Shown: in pieces, positions 38,189-47,800 of the stretch
How the letters are laid out: the number at the start of each line of letters is the position of its first letter
Position numbering within the stretch: position 1 is the first letter of the stretch
Assembly (NCBI GenBank): GCA_036504215.1
Contig: DASXVO010000016.1
Location: 188,001 to 252,000, forward strand
Source: Vicinamibacterales bacterium
GTDB lineage: Bacteria > Acidobacteriota > Vicinamibacteria > Vicinamibacterales > Fen-181
Reading direction: 5' to 3'
Length of the DNA: 64,000 nt
Translations under genes and position numbers: made by a program
The notes under the pieces: model-generated
What the model was told of the DNA's origin: nothing
What the model saw: only the letters and a program-made list of their open reading frames with translations
The model's database searches: none

Positions 38189-39085
38189 ATGACCATGCCT
38201 CGCCGACTCGTCACGCTCCTCGGGCTGATGATTGCCCTCGCGGCCACCGCAGCCTGCAACAAGACCTCTGACAGCCCGGCCGCCCCGAGCCAGCCGCCTG
38301 GTCCAGGCACCACGGTCTACTACACCGCCATTGGCGCCAGCGACGCGTCTGGCGTCGGATCGAGCGTTCCGTGCGCACCATTCGTGACGGATTGTCCGAA
38401 CGGCATGGGCTACGTGCCGGTCATCGTCCGGCAACTACAAGCGCAAGGCGCCACCGTCACCCTCAGCAATCTCGGAATCCCGGCGACGGTCATCGGCCCG
38501 GATTTCCAGGCGCTCGGTGCGCAGTACGGGCGGACCATCCCCGGGAACTTCATCGATCAGGAAGCGCCGTTCGTCCCGCGAAATTCGACGATCGTGACCA
38601 TCTTCGCGGGCGGCAACGACGTCAACACGGTCGTCGCGGCCGTGGGCGGCGGCGCCGGCGGATCGAACATCCCGGCGTACGTCGATCAACAGATACGCGC
38701 GTTCGGCACGGACTACGCGGCGCTGCTCAAGATCATCAGGGACCGGGCACCCTCCGCGCGCATCATCGTGGCCAACCTCCCGAACTTCGCGGGCATTCCG
38801 ATGACGGCAGGTTACACGCTCGATCGCAGGCAACTGATGCAGAAGGTGTCGGTTGGCTTCGACACACAGGTGGTCAACCCGCTCGCCAGCCAGGGGATTG
38901 CCGTCGTCGATCTGCTCTGCAACCCGCGGTTCTCGGATCCGTCGATCTTCTCCTCGGACGGGTTCCATCCGAACGACACGGGCTACGCGATTCTCGCCTC
39001 GGAGATGATGAGAGCCATCGCCACCAACGGCTTCCCGGCGCCCAGTTCGAGTTGCTCCCAGATGCAAATCGTGCCGCCGATCTGA
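38189..39085 (+). CDS. SGNH/GDSL-type hydrolase lipoprotein
   Basis: A 298-residue predicted lipoprotein. The leader LLGLMIALAATAAC ends in a lipobox cysteine (about residue 23), followed by a Pro/Ser spacer. The mature part has SGNH hydrolase blocks: YYTAIGASDASG (block I; GAS in place of GDS), IFAGGNDVN (block III) and FSSDGFHPNDTGY (block V with the Asp and His). These enzymes are esterases, lipases or carbohydrate acetyl-esterases, here probably anchored facing the periplasm or outside. Two ATGs (38189 and 38195) are possible. The upstream 119 bp hold no clear promoter. Confidence 0.85.
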   Translation: MTMPRRLVTLLGLMIALAATAACNKTSDSPAAPSQPPGPGTTVYYTAIGASDASGVGSSVPCAPFVTDCPNGMGYVPVIVRQLQAQGATVTLSNLGIPATVIGPDFQALGAQYGRTIPGNFIDQEAPFVPRNSTIVTIFAGGNDVNTVVAAVGGGAGGSNIPAYVDQQIRAFGTDYAALLKIIRDRAPSARIIVANLPNFAGIPMTAGYTLDRRQLMQKVSVGFDTQVVNPLASQGIAVVDLLCNPRFSDPSIFSSDGFHPNDTGYAILASEMMRAIATNGFPAPSSSCSQMQIVPPI

Positions 39086-39481
39086 CCCGGGAACGGACAT
39101 CCCCGCCCCCGCGCGTCCAGCTGGGTGACCCCCGTCCGGACGATGCGGTCTGCTGGCTGACCGCGGGCAGACCTCTTCGATCATTGCGCGAAACCCCACG
39201 TCCGCGTGGCGCCGCCAGGGTGCGGGTCGAACGTGACCGGACGGCCCACCGGTGCGTCGCCGACGGATGAGCGCAGTCCGTAACACATTGAATAAGAACG
39301 ATATTAGCTCGATTCGGCCAGCTCACACCCCGCCCTCGCCGCTCACCCGAACCCCTTCAGAAAGACGTCGGACAGGCGGAGTGGGGTTATTCTAGTTCCC
39401 GATGCCCGTCCGCGTCGCTCATGCCGTCGATTTAGCAGCCGATACCTATAGAGACGTCGTCTTGCGCCGCCGGGAGGCACT
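39086..39481. other. Intergenic region, no gene seen
   Basis: About 395 bp. No frame with a family motif was found on either strand. A short AT-rich tract lies near 39280-39310 and another near 39385-39400, either of which could hold promoter elements for the HDOD gene, but no well-spaced -35/-10 pair was identified. Confidence 0.5.
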
Positions 39482-40324
39482 GTGATCGATCTGCAGGCAT
39501 TGACCCGTTCCGCCAACAACCTCGAGGCATTGCCGGCCAGCGTGACGCGTCTGGCGTCCATCGCGGCCAAGGACAGCTGGAACGTGCGCGAGGTCGAGGA
39601 GGTGGTGTCACTCGACCAGGCCCTCAGCTTCCAATTGCTGCGGATGGCGAATTCGGCCGCCAGCGCGAGCCTGATGCAGATCGTCACCATCCGGGACGCC
39701 GTGGTCCGCCTGGGGATCGGCTCGCTGCTCTCGCTGGCCACGGCGAGCAGCGTGCACACGAAGCTGAATACGGCGATCCCGGAGTACGGCCTGAGCGAAG
39801 GCGAGTTGTGGAGGCACTCGGTGGGCACCGCGCTCGCCGCAGAATCGGCGGCGGCCTTCTGCGAGGTGACGTTGCCGCCCGAGGCCTACGCGGCGGCGCT
39901 GCTACACGACATCGGCAAGCTGGCCCTGTCGCGGTACCTCGAACCCGAGGTACTCAAGGTCCTGGCGCTGGCGCGCGAGCAGGGGCATCTCTCGAGCATG
40001 AAGGCCGAGACCGACGTCCTCGGAGTCCACCACGGCGAACTCGGTGGATTGATTGCCCAGCACTGGAACCTCCCCGACCGAATGGTCCTTGGGATTACTC
40101 ACCACCACACGCCGGACGACGCGGGAGACCTCGTTGCGGACGTCGTACACGTTGCGAACATCGCAGCCAAGCATGTCGGCGCCGGACACTGGGCGGTCGA
40201 GGAGGACAAGGCGCTGAATCCCAACTCGCTGAAACGGCTGCAGTTGACCGACAAGGGGTTCGACGCGATGTGCAAGCAAGTGGCGAAACGCCTCGAACGG
40301 GTGCTGGCACAGTACGGAGCCTGA
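39482..40324 (+). CDS. HDOD-domain signalling protein
   Basis: A 280-residue protein made almost entirely of an HDOD domain, a relative of HD phosphohydrolases that mostly lacks catalysis and acts in signalling. Family features include LPASVTRLASIA, VVSLDQALSFQLLRMANSA, LLHDIGKLALSRYL and ITHHHTPDD. The HD-type residues in LLHDIGK are intact, so metal binding cannot be excluded. No receiver or output domain is attached, unlike the second HDOD protein at 59.7 kb. The GTG at 39482 has GGGAGG about 6 bases upstream. It converges with the glycosyltransferase-TPR gene 42 bp away. Confidence 0.9.
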   Translation: MIDLQALTRSANNLEALPASVTRLASIAAKDSWNVREVEEVVSLDQALSFQLLRMANSAASASLMQIVTIRDAVVRLGIGSLLSLATASSVHTKLNTAIPEYGLSEGELWRHSVGTALAAESAAAFCEVTLPPEAYAAALLHDIGKLALSRYLEPEVLKVLALAREQGHLSSMKAETDVLGVHHGELGGLIAQHWNLPDRMVLGITHHHTPDDAGDLVADVVHVANIAAKHVGAGHWAVEEDKALNPNSLKRLQLTDKGFDAMCKQVAKRLERVLAQYGA

Positions 40325-40350
40325 CCGGGCGCGACAGCCCTTCTGCCCGG
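40325..40350. terminator. Weak hairpin between convergent genes
   Basis: CCGGGC (40325-40330) and GCCCGG (40345-40350) could pair with a 14-base loop directly after the HDOD stop. There is no T-run, so terminator function is doubtful. Confidence 0.25.
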
Positions 40351-40366
40351 TGGACGGCCCGGCTTC

Positions 40367-42355
40367 CTAGCGTGGCGGCAGCGCGGCGAGGAACTCGAGG
40401 GCACGGCTGTAGTCGGGATTGATGCGAAGCGATTCCTCGGCACGTGCGCGCGCATCGGCCAGCCGTCCGGACTCCGCGTAGAGGATCGCCAGGTTCAGCC
40501 GCGCCGTCGCACTCCGCACGTCCAGCTCACACGCAGTCTCCATGGCGGCCACCGCCTCCGTCCCGCGACCCTGGAATGCCAGCGCGAGGCCGCGCGCCTC
40601 TTGCGCGTCGGCGTTCCTGGGTTCGGCCTGAACGGCTGCCTGCAGGTGAGGCAGGGCATCGGCTGCACGGCCGACGCCGAGCAGCGACCGACCCAGCCCC
40701 AGCTCCAGTTCCGGTCTCCCGGCCGCCAATGACACGGCGCGCTCGAACAGGGGGAGCGCCTGGGCGGCATCACCGCGCGCGAGATACGCGCTCCCGACGC
40801 GGTATAGCAGCAGGGACCGGTTCGGGTAGCCGGCCTCCGTCTTCTCCAGCAGCGCCTGCGCCTCGGCGTCCCGCCGCACGCCGATGTCATGAACGATCAT
40901 CTCGGCGCGCCATGCCGACAGTCCGTTGTCCATACCGACGTTGGCGTTTGTCGCAACGCCGAGCACGGCAATCGACGCGACTGCAACCCCAAACGGCTTC
41001 CACTCCCGGGCGCGATACCTGTCCCACACCGTGAGCACGGCGCCGGCCGACGTCACAAAGAGAGGCACCAGGAGCGGCAGCCTGTACCGGCCGGTCACGA
41101 AGAACACCGCGACGCCAAGCGCATAGATCGGGATGAACGATACCCAGGGCCACCATAGAGCGCGAAGCATCCCGCCCACATCAGGTTTGGGGCGCGCAAT
41201 CCACAGCCCGGCAACCCCGAGTGGCAGCAGTAGCCAGGGGCCGACGCACAGCAGGCGCAGCAGCGTGGATTCGTCGGTCGCGTAGTAGGCGTAGCTCTCG
41301 TTGAGCGGCAGGTCGATGGCGTTGAAGACGAATGCCACCTTCTTCGCGAGGAGCCGCAGCGCCGTGCCGGGGTGCCCGCCGATCCAAGAGAATGCCTGGC
41401 CATAGAACCACGATGACGCTTCGGTGTCGGTCAGCGGATGGCCGGTTGCCTGCTCGGCCACTCGGCGCATGTCGCGCATCTGACCGTCGATCGACGGCGT
41501 GATACCCGCGACGAGGCGATAGGCACCGTCTGCCCGCTCGTTGTTGCCGATGTAGAAGTTCAGTCCACCGTGCGACGAGACGACGGCCAGTTCGTGCGCG
41601 ACCACGTAGTTGCGGATCGCGACGGGCGTGAGGACGAGTGCCAGACCGGCGACCAGCGCCGACGCAGACCAGGCCGCCCGTCGGCCCGCCGGCTTCCCGC
41701 CCACCACGGAGCCGGGTCTCAACCCGATCCACAACGTCAGACCCACCGCGGTCACGGCCCAGGCCAGCACGTTTGGCCGGTTGATCGCGTGCGCGCCCAG
41801 TGCCGCCCCAGCCGCCAGCAACGTCGTCCACCGTCCGGTCGTCCAGGCCTGGAGAAGGAGCCAGAGGCCCAGCGCCGTGAGGACCGGGTCCACCGCGGAT
41901 TGCAGAACCAGGACGTCGTTGAAGCAGAGGTAGCCCGTCGCCGTCGCGCAACCTGCAGCCACCCACTCTCCGCGTTCGCCATACCAGAATCGGGCGGTGC
42001 GACCAACGAGCGCGACCGCGAGCACGCCGAGCGCAACCTGCACCACCTGCAATGCGGTCACCGATCCGCCTGACACGAACAGGACCAGCGCGACGAAGTA
42101 GATGTAGAACGGCGACACGAAGAAGACACGCGTGCCAGCGAGCAGATCCCCGCTTGCCACCTGGCGGGCGAGGTCGAGATAGACCGCGCTATCGAGGCCA
42201 GGCCGCGGCTGCAGCAGGGGATGCCCGTGCAGTTGCCACAGCACGGCAAGCTTCAGCGTTCCAGCGACGGCGAGGATCAGCGGCAGCACCCACCAACGCG
42301 AAGGGCGGGCGCGAGGGGCGGACGATTGGCGGCCACGACGGGCAGTCTTTTTCAC
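40367..42355 (-). CDS. GT-C (family 39-like) glycosyltransferase fused to TPRs
   Basis: A 662-residue membrane protein. The N-terminal 430 residues hold about ten hydrophobic helices and the outline of ArnT/PMT-type glycosyltransferases, including an acidic first loop (RPGLDSAVYLDLARQVASGD) and FYFVSPFYIYF-like and HAINRPNVLAW stretches. These enzymes move sugars from polyprenyl phosphate donors outside the inner membrane. After the last helix (about 480) the chain ends in some five TPRs (for example LLLYRVGSAYLARGDAAQAL and AEPRNADAQEARGLAL). The fusion suggests the sugar transfer is coupled to protein assembly; the acceptor is unknown. The GTG at 42355 was chosen as the start nearest the first helix. 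The VWA gene ends 22 bp upstream on the same strand, so the pair may be an operon. Confidence 0.8.
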   Translation of the reverse strand: MKKTARRGRQSSAPRARPSRWWVLPLILAVAGTLKLAVLWQLHGHPLLQPRPGLDSAVYLDLARQVASGDLLAGTRVFFVSPFYIYFVALVLFVSGGSVTALQVVQVALGVLAVALVGRTARFWYGERGEWVAAGCATATGYLCFNDVLVLQSAVDPVLTALGLWLLLQAWTTGRWTTLLAAGAALGAHAINRPNVLAWAVTAVGLTLWIGLRPGSVVGGKPAGRRAAWSASALVAGLALVLTPVAIRNYVVAHELAVVSSHGGLNFYIGNNERADGAYRLVAGITPSIDGQMRDMRRVAEQATGHPLTDTEASSWFYGQAFSWIGGHPGTALRLLAKKVAFVFNAIDLPLNESYAYYATDESTLLRLLCVGPWLLLPLGVAGLWIARPKPDVGGMLRALWWPWVSFIPIYALGVAVFFVTGRYRLPLLVPLFVTSAGAVLTVWDRYRAREWKPFGVAVASIAVLGVATNANVGMDNGLSAWRAEMIVHDIGVRRDAEAQALLEKTEAGYPNRSLLLYRVGSAYLARGDAAQALPLFERAVSLAAGRPELELGLGRSLLGVGRAADALPHLQAAVQAEPRNADAQEARGLALAFQGRGTEAVAAMETACELDVRSATARLNLAILYAESGRLADARARAEESLRINPDYSRALEFLAALPPR

Positions 42356-42377
42356 CAGGAGCGGAACTCCACAGCCG

Positions 42378-44342
42378 CTATCTCGGCGCGACCCGGATCG
42401 GACGCGCGGTTCGGGCGACTTCCTTCCCGTCCAGCACGACAACCGCGCGGAGCAGGTACTCCGACGCGGCCACCTTTCCCAGGTCGATCGGCCCCTGCGC
42501 CATCAGCCGTCCCGCGGTGTTGGTGTCGGACACCGGCAGACGCGACGTCGCCAGCGACGGCCCTGTTTCGCTGTCAGCGATTTCCAGCCTCACTTCGCCG
42601 CGCGCCGATAGCTCCGGATTGCGGGAGTAGATCTCGAGCGAGGCCATGGCCGCGCGGTTGGCGATCCCGCCATCGACGCTCGGCCGCCACGACTTGCCCG
42701 CCGGCTGGAGCACCATCAGATCGCCGAGCAGCATATTCTGGCCCGAGGTCAGCCTGGCTTCAAAGCTGTGCTCGACGGTCCCTTGTCTGCCGTCCTTGTC
42801 CACGGCCACGAAACGCACTCTGAAGTTGCCTGTCGGGAGTACGGCGGCCCCCATATAGAACGCTGGCCCCGGCACGGGTCCGCCCGGAGCCAGCGTCACC
42901 TGCTCGACGGAGTTGCCGGCGACCCTTCCCCGAACGTCGGTGATCACGTAGCCTACCGTCATCGGTTCGGGAGCCGACAGCCCCTGACCAACCTCTGCCG
43001 TGAAGATCACGCGCAGCTTGTCACCCGCCGCGTCGCGAATCGTGTGGGTGCCAATCCGCAGCGGGACGTCGCGTCGAATCGATTGACTTCCCAGCAGGGC
43101 CGTCACCGTTTGAAGCGGGTTCCTCTTGGTGGCAACCACGGTCTCGGCGGCGGCGAACTCGCGTCGTGCCCTGATCGTGACGCCCGGGTGGGCCACCTTC
43201 ACATCGATGTTGTGGCGCTTGCCGTCCTGGTCGCTCGGCAGGGGCTCGAAGCCGAGGAGGTAGTAGCCGGACGACTCGAGCGAGATCCGCGTCATGGCGG
43301 GCTCGACCGACGAGGACACGAGGAACATCGCGCCGCGCGCCATGCTCGCCAGCGTCTCGAGGCCGTACCCGCGCACCTCGTCGTCCTCGGACGCGGTTTC
43401 AGACGCCAGACGTTCCACCGGGCTGTCCTGCCACCGCGCGAGTTTCAGCACGTAGAGACCCACGCGGGACCGGGCCGCCGCCTCGGCCACGTCGCGGGCG
43501 TCGCGGGCGAACTCGACGCGCCCGCCGCCGTGACTGGCCGCCGACAACGCCTGCGAGGCAAAGACCAGCGTCTTGGTCCCGTCGAACACCGAGAGCCCCT
43601 TGACCAGTTCGCGCAGGGTCGTCACCGCCTGGCGGCTGCGCGACTTGGCGTCGGTGGCGTATTGCTTCGCTTCGGCGATCACCGCCCGCTGGCACGACAA
43701 CGGGTCCTCGCCAATCGCCATCTTCGCGCACTCGCGGGCGACGACGTTGTTCATGATTTCCTGGTCGTTGGCGTCAATCCCCAAAGCCTCCCACAGTCCA
43801 ATCGAGTGCATGGTGAGGAACGGCTGCCAGCGCCCAACCACCTTCCGGAGTGCGTTGCGAATCGCAACCCGGTTGGTGGTGAAGTCAATGCTCGGTCCGC
43901 CGGGAATGGCAGCCAGGCCCACCAGGTCGTCAGGAGCGAATCGGTCGATGAATCGTCCGATCTCATCGATCTCGGTGCGGGCCATGCCCGACTGGATGTT
44001 GTCCTGGTCGATGACGAGCAGCACGACGCGCCGGACCGCGCTCACCACCTCGGGAGCGTTCGTGCTGAAGCCGCGCCGGAGCGTCGCCTTCGCGCCGAGC
44101 GTCTGGTCCACCGAGGACACGGCGACGAAGTCGGCGGACACCACGCGACGGGGCTTGCCATCGACGGTCACCGTGAACTGGTCGGTGCGCAGGCCGCGGA
44201 TTGGCCGACCCTGGTCGTCCACGACGGTGACGTCCACCGCCACGAGATCGACGCCGGCCTTGAATACCGGTGGCTGCTGGCCGGTGGCGGAGGCCGCGGC
44301 CGCCAGACCGATGGCGATGCTGAGACCCGCAACGAACCGCAT
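42378..44342 (-). CDS. Exported VWA-domain protein (acidobacterial type)
   Basis: A 654-residue protein with a signal peptide (FVAGLSIAIGLAAAASATG). A short beta domain follows (VDLVAVDVTVVDDQGRPIRG), then a von Willebrand A-like domain (about 100-330) with VVLLVIDQDNIQSG in place of the usual DxSxS MIDAS and FVASQ-like GTKTLVFASQALSA. The C-terminal half is beta-rich and of unknown role. Proteins of this layout are abundant in Acidobacteria and are thought to act outside the cytoplasm; function is not established. AGGAGG stands about 5 bases before the ATG at 44342. The glycosyltransferase-TPR gene follows after 22 bp. Confidence 0.82.
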   Translation of the reverse strand: MRFVAGLSIAIGLAAAASATGQQPPVFKAGVDLVAVDVTVVDDQGRPIRGLRTDQFTVTVDGKPRRVVSADFVAVSSVDQTLGAKATLRRGFSTNAPEVVSAVRRVVLLVIDQDNIQSGMARTEIDEIGRFIDRFAPDDLVGLAAIPGGPSIDFTTNRVAIRNALRKVVGRWQPFLTMHSIGLWEALGIDANDQEIMNNVVARECAKMAIGEDPLSCQRAVIAEAKQYATDAKSRSRQAVTTLRELVKGLSVFDGTKTLVFASQALSAASHGGGRVEFARDARDVAEAAARSRVGLYVLKLARWQDSPVERLASETASEDDEVRGYGLETLASMARGAMFLVSSSVEPAMTRISLESSGYYLLGFEPLPSDQDGKRHNIDVKVAHPGVTIRARREFAAAETVVATKRNPLQTVTALLGSQSIRRDVPLRIGTHTIRDAAGDKLRVIFTAEVGQGLSAPEPMTVGYVITDVRGRVAGNSVEQVTLAPGGPVPGPAFYMGAAVLPTGNFRVRFVAVDKDGRQGTVEHSFEARLTSGQNMLLGDLMVLQPAGKSWRPSVDGGIANRAAMASLEIYSRNPELSARGEVRLEIADSETGPSLATSRLPVSDTNTAGRLMAQGPIDLGKVAASEYLLRAVVVLDGKEVARTARPIRVAPR

Positions 44343-44496
44343 GAGCTTCCTCCTGGATCGCGTAACCACGGAAGGGAGGACATCGTAGCACGGGGAAATC
44401 AGGTGCCGGGGTTACCGGCGGTGCTGGGGTGCTGAAGGCGCGTTGCCGAAACTTCGGATGCGGATTCGATTCGCCCTTTGCAGACGTTCGCCGAAT

Positions 44497-44538
44497 TGTC
44501 GCGTCGGTCCTGTCGCGTCTGTCCTGTTGCGTCCGTCC
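44497..44538 (+). promoter_or_regulatory. Three 14-bp direct repeats abutting a promoter
   Basis: Three adjacent copies of a 14-bp unit, consensus TGTYGCGTCNGTCC: 44497-44510, 44511-44524 and 44525-44538. The third copy ends at the base before the -35 hexamer TTGACA. Position and regular spacing fit an activator-binding array for the TonB-type receptor gene. The cognate regulator is unknown. Confidence 0.6.
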
Positions 44539-44568
44539 TTGACATCGGACGAGAGCTTTACCTAGACT
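44539..44568 (+). promoter_or_regulatory. Candidate sigma70 promoter of the TonB-type receptor gene
   Basis: TTGACA (44539-44544) and TAGACT (44563-44568) with an 18-base spacer. The -35 is a perfect consensus. Predicted transcription start is near 44575, giving a leader of about 300 nt before the ATG at 44879. Confidence 0.6.
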
Positions 44569-44878
44569 GCCCTCGGCTCGGCTCGGTTGTTCTGCCCCCT
44601 GCCGCGTGCGATCTCGGCGCCCCCCGACATCGACGCGGCCCGCAATCATCGTGGACGCGTTCGGCTCGTCGCACGGTTTCCCTTGAGAAAGGGCGATCGA
44701 TCGGCTCGGTGTCCCATACGGCGAACCCCGAGTGGGTGTGGCGGCAGCGCATCATTCTCCATGCCACCCCCTCGAACGGCGATGGGATCCGTTGTGGCGT
44801 CTGCCGCGACTGGCGGCGGCGTTCGGCGCCGGTTCCTCTCGGACGGCGCATGTGTCACTTGCCATGGAGGATGGCTCA
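44569..44878 (+). other. Long 5' leader of the TonB-type receptor gene
   Basis: About 300 nt of non-coding sequence between the predicted start and the receptor ATG. A small hairpin CCCTT/AAGGG is visible near 44680-44694. I could not match it to a known riboswitch class; no gene is supported on either strand. Confidence 0.4.
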
Positions 44879-47800
44879 ATGAAGAGAATGGGTCTGATTC
44901 TCGCCCTGTGTCTGATTGCGGGGATGTTCGCCCTGCCGGTCAGCGCGCAGGAACAGACTGGCTCGATCGAAGGCATCGTCAAGGACTCGTCGGGCGCCGT
45001 GCTGCCTGGCGTGACCGTCGAAGCGCGCAGCCCGAGGGTCGTCGGCATCAGTACCGCCATGACCGACTCGAAGGGCATCTTCCGCTTCCCCGCGCTTCCG
45101 CCGGGAGAGTATGAACTCACCGCGAACCTGCAGGGGTTCAATCCCGCGAAGCAGTCGAACGTGTCGATAGCGCTCGGCCAGTTGATGAAGGTCGACCTGA
45201 CCTTGTCGGTTGGAGGCGTGCAGGAGAGCGTTCAGGTGACGGCGGAAGCGCCGCTCATCGACACCAAGCAGAACGCGCAGTTCGCGACCGTGCAGCGCGA
45301 CTCGATCGACAAGCTGCCGAAGGGCCGCGACTTCACGTCGGTCGTTGCCGTCGCGCCCGGAGCCCAGAGCGAACCGTACTCGGGGGGCATCCAGATCGAC
45401 GGGTCGAGCGGCTCGGAGAACAAGTTCATCGTGGACGGGATGGACACGACGAACCTCCGCAGCGGCACGTCGCGCAATACCGTGCTCGTGGACTTCATCC
45501 AGGAAGTCCAGGTGAAGTCGGCCGGGTACAACGCCGAGTACGGCGGTTCCACCGGCGGCGTCATCAGCGCGATCACCAAGTCGGGCAGCAATGCCTACCA
45601 CGGCGGCGCTGGTCTCTACTACGAGAGCAGCAAGCTCCGGAACCAGAACTTCAACTTCGATCGGATCAACACCTTCTACGATAACGGCGTCATCGACGGC
45701 AAGGTGGAATCGACGCAGACGCCGGTTGATCCGCGCAACTACTACAACCCGGTGTTCGACGTCGGCGGCCCGGTGCTGAAGGACAAGGTGTGGTTCTACG
45801 CCGGCTACGCGTACACCAACGAGAAGTCCGAGCGCACGGTCAAGTTCCTGAACTCGTCACCGAGCACGGATCCGAACAAGGTCTCGAAGACCTATTCGGA
45901 CACCACGAAGAACAGCTATCTGAACTGGAACGTGAACACGTCTCTCGGGCCGAACGTCCGCGTGAAGATATCGGGCGCGAATCAGTGGCAGAGTCAGCGG
46001 GGGTTGCTGCCCTCCGTCCTGGCGAACGGGTTCACTCTGACGGGCGCGTCGGGCTACGCGCTGGAAGGCCGGAAATCGGACGGCTATTCGCAGGCTGCGT
46101 ATGACGCCCGTCCGGAGATGCTGAAGTCGTTCTACGACGACCAGGGCTCCGACTACGTCAACAACATGTACTCGGGGAACGTGGACTGGGTCATCACGCC
46201 GACCTTCTTCGCGAATATCACCGCCGGCTCGCTGCGGTATGACACGAAGACCCCACCGGAGTACATCGGCTCGACGACCCAGCACTACTTCGGCTCGTCG
46301 AACCTGACCTACCTCCCGACCGTCATTCCGAACAACCTGCGGTACGGCTCGGCCTACGTCGATGGCAAACTGTCGTCCGGCACCAACAAGGCGTTATACG
46401 GTCGCTTCTTCTTGAATGCCAACTCGATCTGGTACAAGTCGCTCGGTGGCCAGCACACGTTCAAGGCGGGCATGCGCTACGAGCGGCTGAGCCAGGACAA
46501 CGACAGCGGCAGCACGGGCCTCAAGGCGCCGCGCATCTACCTCTACTGGAACCAGTCGACGACCGACGTGAACGGCGCGAGGGTTCGCGGCACCTACGGC
46601 TACTACAAGGTGCGCCAGATCCTCACGAAGGGTGCGGTCCACTCGGACAACTTCTCCTTCTGGCTGCAGGACAGCTGGTCGATCAACCGCAAGTTGACGA
46701 TCAACGCCGGCGTCCGGGCCGAGAACGAGCATGTGCCGACCTACACGCAGACGTCGGATGCCAAAGGCATCGACTTCGGCTTCGGCGACAAGATCGCTCC
46801 GCGCATCGGCTTCGCCTACGACATCAAGGGCGACAGCCGCTGGAAGGTGTACGGCAGCTATGGTCACTTCTTCGACATGACCAAGCTGTCGCTGCCGATG
46901 GGCTCGTTCGGCGCGGACAAGTGGACCGACTTCTACTTCACGATGGACACGTACGACTGGCCGACGATCAACTGCACCGACGGCACGACGGGCACCGGCT
47001 GCACGGGCGGCAAGCTCATCAAGAGCCGTGACATGCGGTACAACTCGTCGCTCAACGACCCGCGCCTGATTCCGTACTACGGCGCGTCCCGAAGCGCTAT
47101 CGACCCGACGTTGAAGCCGTACCAGACCCGCGAGTTTACGATGGGGCTGGACCACGAGCTGAATCCGACGATGTCGATCGGCGTTCGCTACGTACACAAG
47201 TGGATGGTGAAAGCAATCGAGGACGTGGGCCGTCTGCTGCCGTTCGGCGAGCTGTACTTCATCGCCAACCCCGGGTACGGCGACTCCTACACGATCCTGC
47301 CGGACTTCCCCGACAAGCACACGCCGCCGGCGGAACGGAAGTACGACAGCGTGGAAGTTCGCCTGAAGCGACGCCTCCAGAACCGGTGGCAGGCTGAGGT
47401 CAGCTACACCTTCAGCCGGCTGTGGGGCAACTACTCGGGCCTTGGCGCCTCCGACGAGGAAGGCCGCACGGACCCGAACAACAACCGTTCGTTCGACTCG
47501 CTCTATCAGTCCTTCAACCAGAGTGGCACCTGGGCGTACGGTCCGCTGAAGACCGATCGTCCGCACGTCTTCAAGGTGCAGGGCTCGTACGACATGCCGT
47601 GGGGCACGACTGTGGGTCTGTTCGGGATCTTCCAGAGCGGTATCCCGTGGTCGTCGTACCTGAGCTGGGAAGGCTACTCGCCGGTGTTCTTCCAGGACCG
47701 CGGCAACATGGGCCGGACGCCGTTCTACACGCGCATCGACCTGTCGCTGTCGCACGAGTTCCGGATCAAGAACAACCGGATCTCGGTCAATGCCAACATC

